A stretch of DNA of 64,000 nt from NCBI GenBank assembly GCA_002753155.1, contig PDZW01000013.1:1-64000 (forward strand), in the 5' to 3' direction. Numbering within the stretch: the first letter of the stretch is position 1; each line of letters begins with the position of its first letter. This document shows positions 28,721 to 39,094 of this stretch, piece by piece. The notes beneath the pieces are model-generated. The model did no database searches. It saw nothing but the letters and a program-made list of their open reading frames with translations, and had not been told where the DNA came from. The DNA is from Alphaproteobacteria bacterium WMHbin7 (GTDB taxonomy: Bacteria > Pseudomonadota > Alphaproteobacteria > Rhodospirillales > WMHbin7). A program made the translations under genes and the position numbers.

Positions 28721-30369
28721 CTCTTCCTCCCCATTTTGGACAGGCGCATGCGGGGCGTGATGATATCGGGATCGGTCTTCAAGTGAAGCAGGGCGGGCTT
28801 GCCTGACGACAGGGCCCGTTTGAAGGCGGGCTCGAAATCTTCAGTTCTGCTCACGCCTTCTGAAAAGGCGCCGAAACTTGCGGCCCAGGTCCCGAAGTCG
28901 GGATTTTCCAGCTTCGTCGCCATCACACGCCCGGGATGGCGTTTTTCCTGATGCATGCGGATGGTTCCGAACATGCCGTTGTCGAAGACAAGCACAATGG
29001 GCTTGGCGCCATACTGGCGGGCGGTGGCCAGTTCCTGGCCGGTCATCAAGGCGCCGCCGTCGCCCACGAAGGCCACCACGCATTTTTCCGGCTCGGACAA
29101 TGAGGCCGCCACCGCCGCCGGAATGGCATAGCCCATGGCGCCACAGGTAGGCCCTAGCAGGCGGCGGGGTCCAAAGGTCAGAAAGCGCTGCGGCCAGCCC
29201 GCGAAATTGCCCGCATCGACGGTGAGAATGGCGTCCTTGGGTAACAGGCGTTCCAGCATCTCCATCATCAGTCCGGCATCGAGCTTGCCGCCGGTGGCGA
29301 CGGGCTTTGCCCAATCGACGCGCTGGGCTCGGATCTGCTTACGCCAGGCGGCCCAGGCCGGCCGCTTCGGCGGATCAAGCTTCGCGAAACCGTTGGCGAA
29401 GGAAGCGGGTGTCGCGTTGATGCAAAGATCGGGATGGAAGACGCGCCCCAGTTCCTGGGCACCTGCATGGACATGAATGATTTTCTGGCCGGGTCTGGGC
29501 AGATGATAGGCCTGGCTGGCGATTTCCCCCAGCCGGGTGCCCAGAAGGAACAGAAGATCGGCATCAGAGGCGGCCTGCACCAATTTGGGATCGGGGCCGA
29601 TGCCCAGATCGCCCGCAAAGCAGGAATGCCCACCCGAGATCAAATCCTGGCGGCGAAAGGGAACGGCCACGGGCAGCGACCAGGCCTTGGCCAGATTGGC
29701 CAGGGCGTCCCGGCCCGCGCTCCCCCAGCCGCTGCCGCCCGCAATCAGCAGGGGGCGCTTGGCTTTCTTGAGAAGTGCTGCCGCCTTTGCCAATGCCTCG
29801 TCGCTGGGGACGGGAAGAAAGGGTGGCAGGGCTTTTGGCTTGGGTAGGACCGCTTCTTCGCGCAGCAAATCTTCGGGCAAGGCCAGAACCACCGGACCCG
29901 GACGGTCGGACTGGGCAATCTGGAAGGCGCGGGCCAACATGGCGGGCAATTGGCCGATCTCTTCGACGCGGGCGGCCCATTTGCACAAAGGGGCGAACAT
30001 GGCGGCAAAATCGACTTCCTGAAAGGCCTCGCGACCATAGAAATCGCGCCCCACATCGCCCAGCAGCAGGACCAGGGGGGTGGAATCCTGCATGGCCGTG
30101 TGGATGCCGATGGTGGCATTGGCGGCTCCCGGGCCTCGGGTGGCCAGCACCACGCCGGTTTTTCCAGTCAATTTGGCGCAGGATTCGGCCATGAAGGCGG
30201 CTCCGCCCTCGTGGCGGCAGGCAATGGTGCGAATTTTGCTTCTGGACTGGTAAAGCCCGTCCAGGACATCAAGATAGCTTTCGCCGGGAACGCAAAAAAC
30301 CGTCTCCACCCCCTGGCAAAGCAGGTGATCGGTGACGACATGTCCTCCGGTACGGGGCCTTTTTGTCAT
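28717..30369 (-). CDS. Thiamine-pyrophosphate-dependent enzyme, acetolactate-synthase-like
   Basis: The protein has 550 residues. The N-terminal PYR domain has the catalytic Glu in CVPGESYLDVLDGLY. The C-terminal PP domain has GDGGALMTGQELATA ending in FDNGMFGTIRMHQ, the GDG-N metal and diphosphate site. The family includes acetolactate synthases, oxalyl-CoA decarboxylases and indolepyruvate decarboxylases. No small regulatory subunit is encoded nearby, so biosynthetic ilvB is not assumed. It is transcribed with the ELM1-like gene. Confidence 0.85.
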   Translation of the reverse strand: MTKRPRTGGHVVTDHLLCQGVETVFCVPGESYLDVLDGLYQSRSKIRTIACRHEGGAAFMAESCAKLTGKTGVVLATRGPGAANATIGIHTAMQDSTPLVLLLGDVGRDFYGREAFQEVDFAAMFAPLCKWAARVEEIGQLPAMLARAFQIAQSDRPGPVVLALPEDLLREEAVLPKPKALPPFLPVPSDEALAKAAALLKKAKRPLLIAGGSGWGSAGRDALANLAKAWSLPVAVPFRRQDLISGGHSCFAGDLGIGPDPKLVQAASDADLLFLLGTRLGEIASQAYHLPRPGQKIIHVHAGAQELGRVFHPDLCINATPASFANGFAKLDPPKRPAWAAWRKQIRAQRVDWAKPVATGGKLDAGLMMEMLERLLPKDAILTVDAGNFAGWPQRFLTFGPRRLLGPTCGAMGYAIPAAVAASLSEPEKCVVAFVGDGGALMTGQELATARQYGAKPIVLVFDNGMFGTIRMHQEKRHPGRVMATKLENPDFGTWAASFGAFSEGVSRTEDFEPAFKRALSSGKPALLHLKTDPDIITPRMRLSKMGRKR

Positions 30370-30448
30370 TCCTTTGGCTTAGAAGGTTGCCCAACTGGCG
30401 TCAAGCCGCCATGATGCCTCCCCTTCGCCCTTTGACAGGAACCTTTCG

Positions 30449-31192
30449 ATGCGCCGCTTTCTTGCCTGCCTGCTTCTCGCCTCTTTGATCAGCCTGCCTC
30501 TTCACGCCGCTGAGGATAAGCTCAGCCCCAAGCAGGCCGAGCAGGTCAAGAAGATCCTTCGGGAAACGCTGATGGAAAATCCCGAACTGATCGCGGACGC
30601 CATTCAGGCGTTAGAGGAAAAGCAGCGCTTGCAAAGCGAGGCCGAGGCCAAGAAGATGCTGCAATCGCGCAAGAAGGACATTTTCGAGGACCCCAATTCG
30701 CCGGTCGGCGGCAATGCCAAGGGCGACGTGACGCTGGTCGAGTTTTTCGATTACCGCTGCGGCTATTGCAAGTCGGTGCATGACGCCGTGATGCGCGTCG
30801 TCAAGGAAGACGGCAAGATCAAACTGGTCTACAAGGACCTGCCCGTGCTGGGCGCCGAATCGGTTTATGCCGCCCGGGCGGCGCTGGCCTCGGTCAAGCA
30901 GAAGAAATATGCCGAGTTCCAAGACGTGCTGATGCGCCACAAGGGCGGGTTTGGCGAGGATGTCGTCATGTCCCTGGCCAAGGAGGTGGGAATCGATCCC
31001 GACCGGCTGAAGAAGGACATGGCTTCCGAAGATGTGGCCAAGATTCTGAAGACGAATATGGAACTGGCCGAATCCCTGGGCATTCGCGGCACCCCGGGAT
31101 TCATCATGGGCGATCACATCATTCCCGGCGCCGTGCCCGAGGCCAGCCTGCGTCAGTGGGTGAGCGACGCCAGAAGCAAGAAGATGAAATAA
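30449..31192 (+). CDS. DsbA/ScsC-type periplasmic thiol oxidoreductase
   Basis: The protein has 247 residues. A signal peptide, MRRFLACLLLASLISLPLHA, is probably cleaved at residue 20 or 21. An N-terminal helical segment (about 22-75) like the oligomerisation stalk of ScsC/Com1 proteins follows. Then comes a thioredoxin domain with the active site Cys104-GY-Cys107 and cis-Pro in RGTPGF. It catalyses disulfide formation or isomerisation outside the cytoplasm. It is convergent with nnrS. Confidence 0.87.
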   Translation: MRRFLACLLLASLISLPLHAAEDKLSPKQAEQVKKILRETLMENPELIADAIQALEEKQRLQSEAEAKKMLQSRKKDIFEDPNSPVGGNAKGDVTLVEFFDYRCGYCKSVHDAVMRVVKEDGKIKLVYKDLPVLGAESVYAARAALASVKQKKYAEFQDVLMRHKGGFGEDVVMSLAKEVGIDPDRLKKDMASEDVAKILKTNMELAESLGIRGTPGFIMGDHIIPGAVPEASLRQWVSDARSKKMK

Positions 31193-31203
31193 CGAAGAAA
31201 GAC

Positions 31204-31237
31204 CGTCACCCCGCCTGTCCATCGACGCGGGGTGACG
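31204..31237. terminator. Hairpin containing the nnrS stop region
   Basis: An 11-base perfect stem pairs 31204-31214 with 31227-31237, between the convergent DsbA-like and nnrS genes. Read on the minus strand it ends with GTCTTTCTTC, so it can end nnrS transcription. The nnrS stop codon (31206) sits inside the stem. Confidence 0.6.
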
Positions 31238-32420
31238 AAAGTACCGGGAAATAGCTGAAGGTGAACAGGGCGAAGGCCGCCGTCCAGCCCAGGCCCGACA
31301 GCAAGACCATCTCCATGTAAAAGGCGGACGTCAGCGGGGCTGCGGCGCGGATCAATCCCGCTGCGATGACCAGGGCGAAGGCGGCGGCCATGTGTGGTGG
31401 CACCTTGATCAGACGCCCGGTATGGCCAAGGCCGATGCGCGACATCATGCCCAGCGTGATGGGGCCCAGCGTGGCGACGGTAAAGGCGTGAAGGGCGACA
31501 GAAGGCGGCAGGTGTCCCAGATTGACCAGACCCTTGGCGACCAGGGCGGCAATCAGGAAGGCATATCCGGCATGCAGAACCCAGACCAGTGGCGTTTTCA
31601 AGGTTCGCTGGCTCTGCCATCCCGATAAGCGAAGGGCGTGAATAAACGCCGCCACAAAGGCCAGAAGGCTTGCCGCGATGGTCGCCCAGGCAAAGGGCAA
31701 CAGGTCGAAAACGACGAAAGCCCCTGCCGAGGGGAGTGCCAACAACTCGACCCATTTGATCTTTCTGGTTTTGGTGCCGGGAATGCCGTTCTCGGTGAAC
31801 ATCACCATGACGCGCCCGGTCAGCACGACCACGAAGACGACAAGAATTTCAACGCTGGCGGTCAGCAGCGACAGCGAACCGCCCAGATCGACGATGCCCG
31901 CCTTGTCCAGATGAAAGGCCAGATTGTAGGCGGATGCCAGCAGCAGCAGGCCCATGAAGCCAAGATTGGGCCAGTTCTTCGCCTTGATCAAAGGCGGCGC
32001 CAGCACCGCCGTCAGAACGGGCAGAAAGGCGACATCGACGGCTGCGACCAGCCAGACGGGCAGAGCATCACTGCAAAGCATGATCAGACGGCCCAGGGCC
32101 CAAAGCCCGGCCAAGGCCCCCAGCTTCCAGCCGCTCAGATGCGGTTTTCCAACCCAGTTATAAACGGCGGTCAGAAGAAATCCGGCGATCACGGCAAAGG
32201 CGTAGCCGTAAATCATTTCATGGCCATGCCAGGCAGCGCCGCCCAGGCGGGTGGCAAGATCGAGCTTTCCGGTGAAGATCAACAGCCAAAGAGGCAGCAG
32301 CAGCATGGCGGCAAGGCCTGCCGCGAAAAAAAAGATGCGGAATCCCTTGGCCAGAATGACGGGATAGGGCGGGGGCAAAGCCGTCTTGGGATCGAGCTCG
32401 AATAAGTCAGGAGGTGACAT
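31206..32420 (-). CDS. nnrS: NnrS-family protein
   Basis: The protein has 404 residues with about twelve hydrophobic segments. Family features include an N-terminal GFRIFFFAAGLAAMLLLPLW and histidines in TM segments (AWHGHEMIYGYAFAVIAGFL). NnrS is a membrane haem- and copper-containing protein found with nor and nir genes. It protects cells against nitrosative stress. An NNR-type box (32455-32468) lies 34 bases upstream of its ATG, and the Crp/Fnr gene next to it is transcribed in the same direction. Confidence 0.9.
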   Translation of the reverse strand: MSPPDLFELDPKTALPPPYPVILAKGFRIFFFAAGLAAMLLLPLWLLIFTGKLDLATRLGGAAWHGHEMIYGYAFAVIAGFLLTAVYNWVGKPHLSGWKLGALAGLWALGRLIMLCSDALPVWLVAAVDVAFLPVLTAVLAPPLIKAKNWPNLGFMGLLLLASAYNLAFHLDKAGIVDLGGSLSLLTASVEILVVFVVVLTGRVMVMFTENGIPGTKTRKIKWVELLALPSAGAFVVFDLLPFAWATIAASLLAFVAAFIHALRLSGWQSQRTLKTPLVWVLHAGYAFLIAALVAKGLVNLGHLPPSVALHAFTVATLGPITLGMMSRIGLGHTGRLIKVPPHMAAAFALVIAAGLIRAAAPLTSAFYMEMVLLSGLGWTAAFALFTFSYFPVLSSPRVDGQAG

Positions 32421-32454
32421 GAGGTTAGAATGATGGGCCTGGAAGACTGCCGCC

Positions 32455-32468
32455 TTGATGATGGTTAA
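32455..32468. promoter_or_regulatory. FNR/NNR-type box upstream of nnrS
   Basis: The sequence is TTGAT-GATG-GTTAA, with the correct 4-base spacer. It overlaps the stop codon of the upstream Crp/Fnr gene and sits about 34 bases before the nnrS ATG. The half-sites match the FNR/NNR consensus with one deviating base. Confidence 0.65.
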
Positions 32469-33211
32469 ATGATTTCGTCCCCTTCCATGCAGAAATCGGC
32501 CAGCCGCCTCAGGTCGGTGATGGCGACGGTTTGGTTCTCGCTGACCACGCCTTCCTTCTTGATGGCCTGGAATACTCTGGACAGCGTTTCCGGACGCACG
32601 CCGACGCGCCCGGCAATCAGGATTTTGTTGTGAGGCAGATGCAGGATGGTCGATCCCTCGCGCTTGGGCGTCAGGCTCATCAAATAAAGGGCCAAACGCT
32701 GGCTGGCCGACTTCAGCTTGAGGTCCTTGACCTCGAGAACCAGAGAACGGAAATTCTTGGAAAGCGAGGTCAGCATGGCCAGGGCAAAGTCGGGATACTC
32801 CCGCAGATCGCTCAATAGCCGGTCGCTGGGAAGCATCAACAGCCGCGAGGTCGTCAGGGCCTTGGCTCCCATCAGATAGGGTTTTCCGGTCAGAACGGCG
32901 GCGGCAATGAAAACGTCTCCACTCTTCAAGATGGCGACAATGGTTTCCTCGCTGCCGCTGACCGAGCCGGTAAGGCCGACTTGACCTTCAATCAGAATAT
33001 GCAGCCAGCTCGCCTCTTCGCCTTGGTCAAACAGGATGTCGCCGCGCTGATAGCGAATGATCTTACCTTGCGCCGTTACCTGGCGCAGGCAATCTGCCTC
33101 AAGCGTGCTGAAAAGGGGTAAATGGGCGAAAGTGGCAAGATCGTCCGCCGTTATGGAGCGTTCATGCATTTCTTTTAAATGCCGGGCGCCACGACAAAGA
33201 TCTGCATCCAT
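32465..33211 (-). CDS. Crp/Fnr-family regulator, probable NO-responsive (NNR/DNR type)
   Basis: The protein has 248 residues with start at 33211, with TTGGAG 9 bases upstream. A later ATG at 33169 is possible. A cyclic-nucleotide-binding-like sensor domain is followed by a C-terminal HTH (NKILIAGRVGVRPETLSRVF) whose recognition helix keeps the E-x-x-S-R contacts of FNR. There is no N-terminal Cys cluster, so it is not an FeS FNR, which is the pattern of the haem-dependent NO sensors DNR and NNR. Its promoter contains an NNR box (33273-33286), suggesting autoregulation. Confidence 0.82.
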   Translation of the reverse strand: MDADLCRGARHLKEMHERSITADDLATFAHLPLFSTLEADCLRQVTAQGKIIRYQRGDILFDQGEEASWLHILIEGQVGLTGSVSGSEETIVAILKSGDVFIAAAVLTGKPYLMGAKALTTSRLLMLPSDRLLSDLREYPDFALAMLTSLSKNFRSLVLEVKDLKLKSASQRLALYLMSLTPKREGSTILHLPHNKILIAGRVGVRPETLSRVFQAIKKEGVVSENQTVAITDLRRLADFCMEGDEII

Positions 33212-33272
33212 CCTTGGGCACTCCAAGACCGAAAGGCCTGTGAGAGGCTAAGTTAAACGGTCGGGCAGCGAA

Positions 33273-33286
33273 TTGATGTTGGTCAA
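33273..33286. promoter_or_regulatory. FNR/NNR-type box upstream of a crp/fnr gene
   Basis: The sequence is TTGAT-GTTG-GTCAA, a perfect hybrid of FNR and NNR half-sites with a 4-base spacer. It lies about 60 bases before the start of the minus-strand Crp/Fnr gene. Confidence 0.7.
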
Positions 33287-33383
33287 GGCTGCCATGCCGG
33301 CTTGTCGGGAACGACCTGGAAAGAAGCTCACGCGCTCCCTTGCTCGTATTCCTGGATTGATCAACCCCACTCGTGTGACGCGC

Positions 33384-33397
33384 TTGACCAACGTCAT
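33384..33397. promoter_or_regulatory. NNR-type box upstream of the second DsrC/TusE-like gene
   Basis: The sequence is TTGAC-CAAC-GTCAT, one mismatch to TTGAC-N4-GTCAA. It lies about 60 bases upstream of the ATG at 33456. It would place the DsrC-like gene in the same regulon as nor. Confidence 0.55.
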
Positions 33398-33455
33398 ATC
33401 ACCAGGACTCTTTGAAAATTAGAGTGTGCGCATGTTTCATGGGCGGAGTGAAGCC

Positions 33456-33764
33456 ATGCAGGTCGAAACCGATGCCGAGGGCTATTTGCTGGAGCCCGAT
33501 GACTGGAACCCCGAGATTGCCAGGGAACTGGCAAGGCGCGAGGGCATCTTGCTCACAGAGGAGCATTGGGAGGTCATGGACTTCATGCGCGACCATCTGC
33601 GTGATCACCGAGTCGCTCCCGATGTGCGTCACGTCATGAGGTATTTGAGCCAGAAGCGGGGGGCCGGACGCAATCGCGTATTCGAATTGTTTCCCTATGG
33701 CTATGTGCAGCAGGCCTGCAAAATCGCGGGAATGCGCCGCCCACGGGCCTGGAGCAGCGGGTAA
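33456..33764 (+). CDS. DsrC/TusE-family paralogue upstream of nor genes
   Basis: The protein has 102 residues from the ATG at 33456, with GGAG 8 bases upstream. The family core (LTEEHWEVMDFMRDHLRDH, VFELFPYGYVQQACKIAGM) is clear. The C-terminus ends RRPRAWSSG and lacks the penultimate Cys of TusE and DsrC. The upstream Cys (QQACKIAG) is kept. This is the reverse of the copy at 26620. Sulfur transfer through the usual Cys is therefore unlikely; a regulatory or nitrosative-stress role is possible. It sits between NNR-type boxes and directly before norC. Confidence 0.75.
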   Translation: MQVETDAEGYLLEPDDWNPEIARELARREGILLTEEHWEVMDFMRDHLRDHRVAPDVRHVMRYLSQKRGAGRNRVFELFPYGYVQQACKIAGMRRPRAWSSG

Positions 33765-33773
33765 TTCCGTTGC

Positions 33774-33787
33774 TTGACCAAGGTTAA
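33774..33787. promoter_or_regulatory. NNR-type box upstream of norC
   Basis: The sequence is TTGAC-CAAG-GTTAA, about 100 bases before the norC ATG, immediately after the DsrC-like gene. The position fits activation of the norCBQDEF promoter by one of the Crp/Fnr regulators flanking the cluster. Confidence 0.7.
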
Positions 33788-33885
33788 GGTTATTCCCGAC
33801 CAAGGCGCGTAGTTATGGCCCGGATGGGCGGGACTCTAGCGATTTCGCCATTTCAATCATTTCGGAAAGAGTTGAAGGAGCCGAC

Positions 33886-35704
<1,819 letters not shown>

Positions 35705-35719
35705 GCGTAGCTGATGCGA

Positions 35720-35754
35720 CGGGGGCGGCTTTCTTGGCCGCCCCCGATTTTTTT
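35720..35754 (+). terminator. Intrinsic terminator/attenuator between norB and norQ
   Basis: A 10-base GC stem (35720-35729 with 35737-35746) has a 7-base loop and is followed by ATTTTTTT. This is a textbook intrinsic terminator in the middle of the nor operon. The norQ ribosome site GGAGG begins at the next base, so partial read-through would lower NorQDEF relative to NorCB. Confidence 0.8.
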
Positions 35755-35767
35755 GGAGGTTGCTCTC

Positions 35768-36574
35768 GTGTCCGTGCAAGTCCTTTCCTCCGCCAAGACG
35801 GAACTTCCCTTTTATGTGCCGGTGGGCAACGAGGTCCGCCTGTTCGAACTGGCCTATCAGCATCATCTGCCCTTGCTGTTGAAGGGGCCGACTGGCTGCG
35901 GCAAGACGCGCTTCGTCGCCCATATGGCGGCCAGGCTCAAGCGGTCCCTGTTCACCGTCTCCTGCCACGACGATCTGACCGCAGCCGATCTGACCGGGCG
36001 CTATCTGTTGAAGGGCGGCGATACCATCTGGACCGACGGTCCGCTAACCCAGGCTGTTCGCCAGGGCGGCATCTGCTATCTGGACGAAGTGGTCGAGGCC
36101 AGGAAGGACGTCACCGTCGTTCTGCATCCCCTGACCGATGACCGGCGTCTTCTGCCGCTGGAGCGCACGGGCGAGCTTCTGGAAGCCCCCAATGACTTCA
36201 TGCTGGTGGTCAGCTACAATCCCGGCTACCAGAATGTGCTGAAGCAGTTGAAGCCCTCGACCCGCCAACGCTTCATCGCCATCGAATTCGATTTCCCGCC
36301 GCCCGACATCGAAACCGGTGTAGTCGCCAGGGAAAGCGGTTTGTCCGAGGAAAAATCGAGATCGCTGGTGGTTCTGGCCGAGCGCCTGCGCGCCATGAAG
36401 GGCCAGGATCTGGACGAAAGCGTTTCGACGCGTCTTCTGGTCTATTGCGCCACCCTGATCGCTGCGGGAATGAGTTGGAACGAGGCCATTCAATCGGCCA
36501 TCATCGAGCCCCTAAGCGACGATCCCGACATCAAGGCGGGGCTCTTGGAAGTGGTGAAAGCCGTTTTCGGCTGA
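35768..36574 (+). CDS. norQ: NorQ, MoxR-type AAA ATPase for NO reductase activation
   Basis: The protein has 268 residues from GTG at 35768, preceded by GGAGG at 9-base spacing. Walker A is GPTGCGKT (40-47), and Walker B is in ICYLDEVVEA. NorQ works with NorD to insert the non-haem iron in NorB. An upstream in-frame ATG at 35714 lies inside the terminator hairpin and was rejected. Confidence 0.92.
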   Translation: MSVQVLSSAKTELPFYVPVGNEVRLFELAYQHHLPLLLKGPTGCGKTRFVAHMAARLKRSLFTVSCHDDLTAADLTGRYLLKGGDTIWTDGPLTQAVRQGGICYLDEVVEARKDVTVVLHPLTDDRRLLPLERTGELLEAPNDFMLVVSYNPGYQNVLKQLKPSTRQRFIAIEFDFPPPDIETGVVARESGLSEEKSRSLVVLAERLRAMKGQDLDESVSTRLLVYCATLIAAGMSWNEAIQSAIIEPLSDDPDIKAGLLEVVKAVFG

Positions 36575-36586
36575 TTGGTTGCAGCC

Positions 36587-38518
36587 ATGAAATTTCTGGA
36601 AGCCGTTGAGGTAGAGGAAAGGATCGGAAAGGTCTGGAACCGGCTGGTCGCCGGTCAGGCCAGTTGGCCCAGCTTCCCTGATGCCGGGGTGACCTTGGCC
36701 TCCGTTCAAACCTCGCTGTCCGTCTTCTTCCACGGGTTGGGGGGCGATCCGGGGCTCAGTCTTGCTCCTGCCGTCAGCCGCTCGTCGGAGCATCGCCTGA
36801 CCTGGCGCCAGCGTCTGGGCATGGATAGCGAGCGCTTGTCCATGGCCAGCCGCGACGAACGCAGCCTGTCGCTTCCGGAAAGGCTCGATCATTTTCCCGA
36901 TCCTGGCTTGAATCGCGCCTTGTATTTCTGGCTGGCCGCCTATTTCACAGCGCTGGAGCCGCCAGAGCCTCAATCCGATCCCTTGCTTGCCGATCTCGAT
37001 TTTCTAAGAAGGGCGGGTGCTGCCAGCCGTCAGGTGCTGGCGGCCTATCCGGGGCTTGCGGCGCGTCATGCCGCCTTGTGTGCGGCCTTGCGCTCCTTGC
37101 GTCCCAAACGCCCCTTGAACGGAATCGAGCGTGCCGTGAATGAATTGGTGGAAGCCCTTCTGGGTGGGCCGTCCCTGGCCCCTGACCATCCCTTTTCGTG
37201 TGTTCTGGGCGGTCAGCTTCCTAAGCAGGCGAAAGCATCCTCGGGCTACAAGCCCTTCCTGCCGGTTCCCCTCTGGGGCGAGGCGCTTATCCGTCCTCCT
37301 CAGGATGAACTGGCCGATGACGGCGAGACGGAGGAAGGCGGGGCCAGCGGCAAGAACAGCGAAGAGTCCGCCAAGCGCTATCTGGCCGAACGCCAGGATA
37401 TGAAGGATGCCGACCGCAAGGACGGGCTCATTCTCAACCGCTTTGAAAAAATCCTGTCCTTTGCCGAGATGATGGCGATCAATCGCAGCACCGACGATAT
37501 GGACGAAGAGGAGGCCAAGAAGGCCGCCGAGGATCTTCAGGTGCTGACGCTGGGCAAGCATTGGCGCAAACCAGCGACCAAGCTGAAGATCGATCTCGAT
37601 CTGGCCCCCAACGCGGCCGATCTGGCCCATCTGACCGGGGAAAATCTCTATCCGGAATGGGATTATCGCCTTCGCGACTATCACCAGGATTACTGCCGCG
37701 TCCTTACCTCCCAAGCACCGCTCGAAGGCGAGGGTTGGGTGGCCGACGAGTCCGTGAAAAAGCGAATCCGGCGCATTCGCCGCCAGTTTGAGGCACTCCT
37801 CAATCGCCCGGTTCTGCTAAGAGCCCAGCCCGACGGCAGCGAGTTGGACATTGATGCTTTGGTCCGCGCCTCTTCCGATCTCAAGGCCTGCGGCTACGCC
37901 TCCGAGCGGGTGTACCTTCAGCACCGCAAGCAGGAACGCGATCTGGCGGTGGTGGTGCTGGTCGATGCCTCGCTGTCCACCGACGCCTGGATCGAGAACC
38001 GGCGCGTGCTGGATGTCGAGAAAGAGGCGCTGACCGTATTCGCCAATGTTCTGGAAGCCTGCGGCGACAGTTTCTCCATCCTCACCTTCACCTCGAAGAA
38101 GCGGACCAGCGTCAGGGTGGAAACCATCAAGGGATTCGAAGAGCATTTCTCGGAACAGGTGGTCAAGCGCATCGGCGCCCTGAAGCCCGGCTATTACACC
38201 CGCATCGGCGCTGCCGTTCGACATGCCTCGGCCCAGTTGGAGCAGCGGCCCAACCGTCATCGCCTGCTGCTGGTCATCACGGATGGCAAGCCCAACGATA
38301 TCGATCATTACGAGGGCCGCTATGGCCTGGATGATACGCGCAAATCCATCCGCGAGGCCAGGGCTCTGGGCCATAAGGTGTTCGGCGTCACCGTGGATCG
38401 CAAGGCCCAGGACTATTTCCCCTATCTGTTCGGTCGCGGCTCCTTTGCCATCATTTCGCATCTGGCGCATCTGACCGGGGCCTTGCCGCGCCTTTACCAG
38501 CATCTGGCCGCCGCCTGA
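36587..38518 (+). CDS. norD: NorD, vWA-domain NO reductase activation protein
   Basis: The protein has 643 residues from ATG 36587. A charged, Glu/Lys-rich middle is followed by a C-terminal vWA domain with the MIDAS sequence VDASLST and a later ITDGKPNDIDHY. It interacts with NorQ in cofactor insertion into NorB. An alternative TTG start at 36575 directly follows the norQ stop. norE starts right after the stop. Confidence 0.92.
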   Translation: MKFLEAVEVEERIGKVWNRLVAGQASWPSFPDAGVTLASVQTSLSVFFHGLGGDPGLSLAPAVSRSSEHRLTWRQRLGMDSERLSMASRDERSLSLPERLDHFPDPGLNRALYFWLAAYFTALEPPEPQSDPLLADLDFLRRAGAASRQVLAAYPGLAARHAALCAALRSLRPKRPLNGIERAVNELVEALLGGPSLAPDHPFSCVLGGQLPKQAKASSGYKPFLPVPLWGEALIRPPQDELADDGETEEGGASGKNSEESAKRYLAERQDMKDADRKDGLILNRFEKILSFAEMMAINRSTDDMDEEEAKKAAEDLQVLTLGKHWRKPATKLKIDLDLAPNAADLAHLTGENLYPEWDYRLRDYHQDYCRVLTSQAPLEGEGWVADESVKKRIRRIRRQFEALLNRPVLLRAQPDGSELDIDALVRASSDLKACGYASERVYLQHRKQERDLAVVVLVDASLSTDAWIENRRVLDVEKEALTVFANVLEACGDSFSILTFTSKKRTSVRVETIKGFEEHFSEQVVKRIGALKPGYYTRIGAAVRHASAQLEQRPNRHRLLLVITDGKPNDIDHYEGRYGLDDTRKSIREARALGHKVFGVTVDRKAQDYFPYLFGRGSFAIISHLAHLTGALPRLYQHLAAA

Positions 38519-39094
38519 ATGAATGCAAAGCTGAAGGACAATGCCGAATGGGGCGCTCTTTCGGCCCTTCCGGGCAATCCCATGATTTGGATTCTGATCA
38601 TCAGTGAACTGGTGGTCTTTGGCCTTGCCCTGATCGGCTTCATGGCTATGCGCTTCCTGAAGCCCGAAATTTTTGCCACCGGTCAAGCGGCACTCGATTA
38701 CTGGCTGGGCGGTTTGAATACGATGTTCCTGATCACCAGCGGCTGGTGCGCGGCCCGGGCCGTTCATGCAAGGTCGCGTGACCAGCGCCAGAAAGCACGT
38801 CTCTGGCTGGGAGGGGCCGGAATGTTCGGGGCGGCCTTCCTGGTGGTCAAGCTGGTCGAGTGGAGCGAAAAACTTTCGCAGGGTCACGATATCGCTTTCG
38901 ATGCCTTCTTCACCCTATTCTATCTGATCACGGGTTTTCACGCCGCCCATGTCGTCATGGGGTTGGCCATTCTCGCCATCGTGGGCTGGTGGGACAGCTT
39001 AGAGAATTTGAAGACGGGCACGGCCTTCTGGCACATGGTCGATCTGATCTGGCTGATCATTTTTCCCGTCATATATCTGGCGCGCGGGCTGTAA
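38519..39094 (+). CDS. norE: NorE, cytochrome-oxidase-subunit-III-like protein
   Basis: The protein has 191 residues with five TM segments of the CoxIII fold, including FYLITGFHAAHVVMGLAILA. Its ATG immediately follows the norD stop codon. NorE is dispensable but improves NO reductase output in several denitrifiers. Confidence 0.9.
   Translation: MNAKLKDNAEWGALSALPGNPMIWILIISELVVFGLALIGFMAMRFLKPEIFATGQAALDYWLGGLNTMFLITSGWCAARAVHARSRDQRQKARLWLGGAGMFGAAFLVVKLVEWSEKLSQGHDIAFDAFFTLFYLITGFHAAHVVMGLAILAIVGWWDSLENLKTGTAFWHMVDLIWLIIFPVIYLARGL

Noticed and set aside
33359-33366. TTGATCAA palindrome as an FNR box
   Set aside because: The two half-sites abut, without the required 4-base spacer; the better box lies at 33384.
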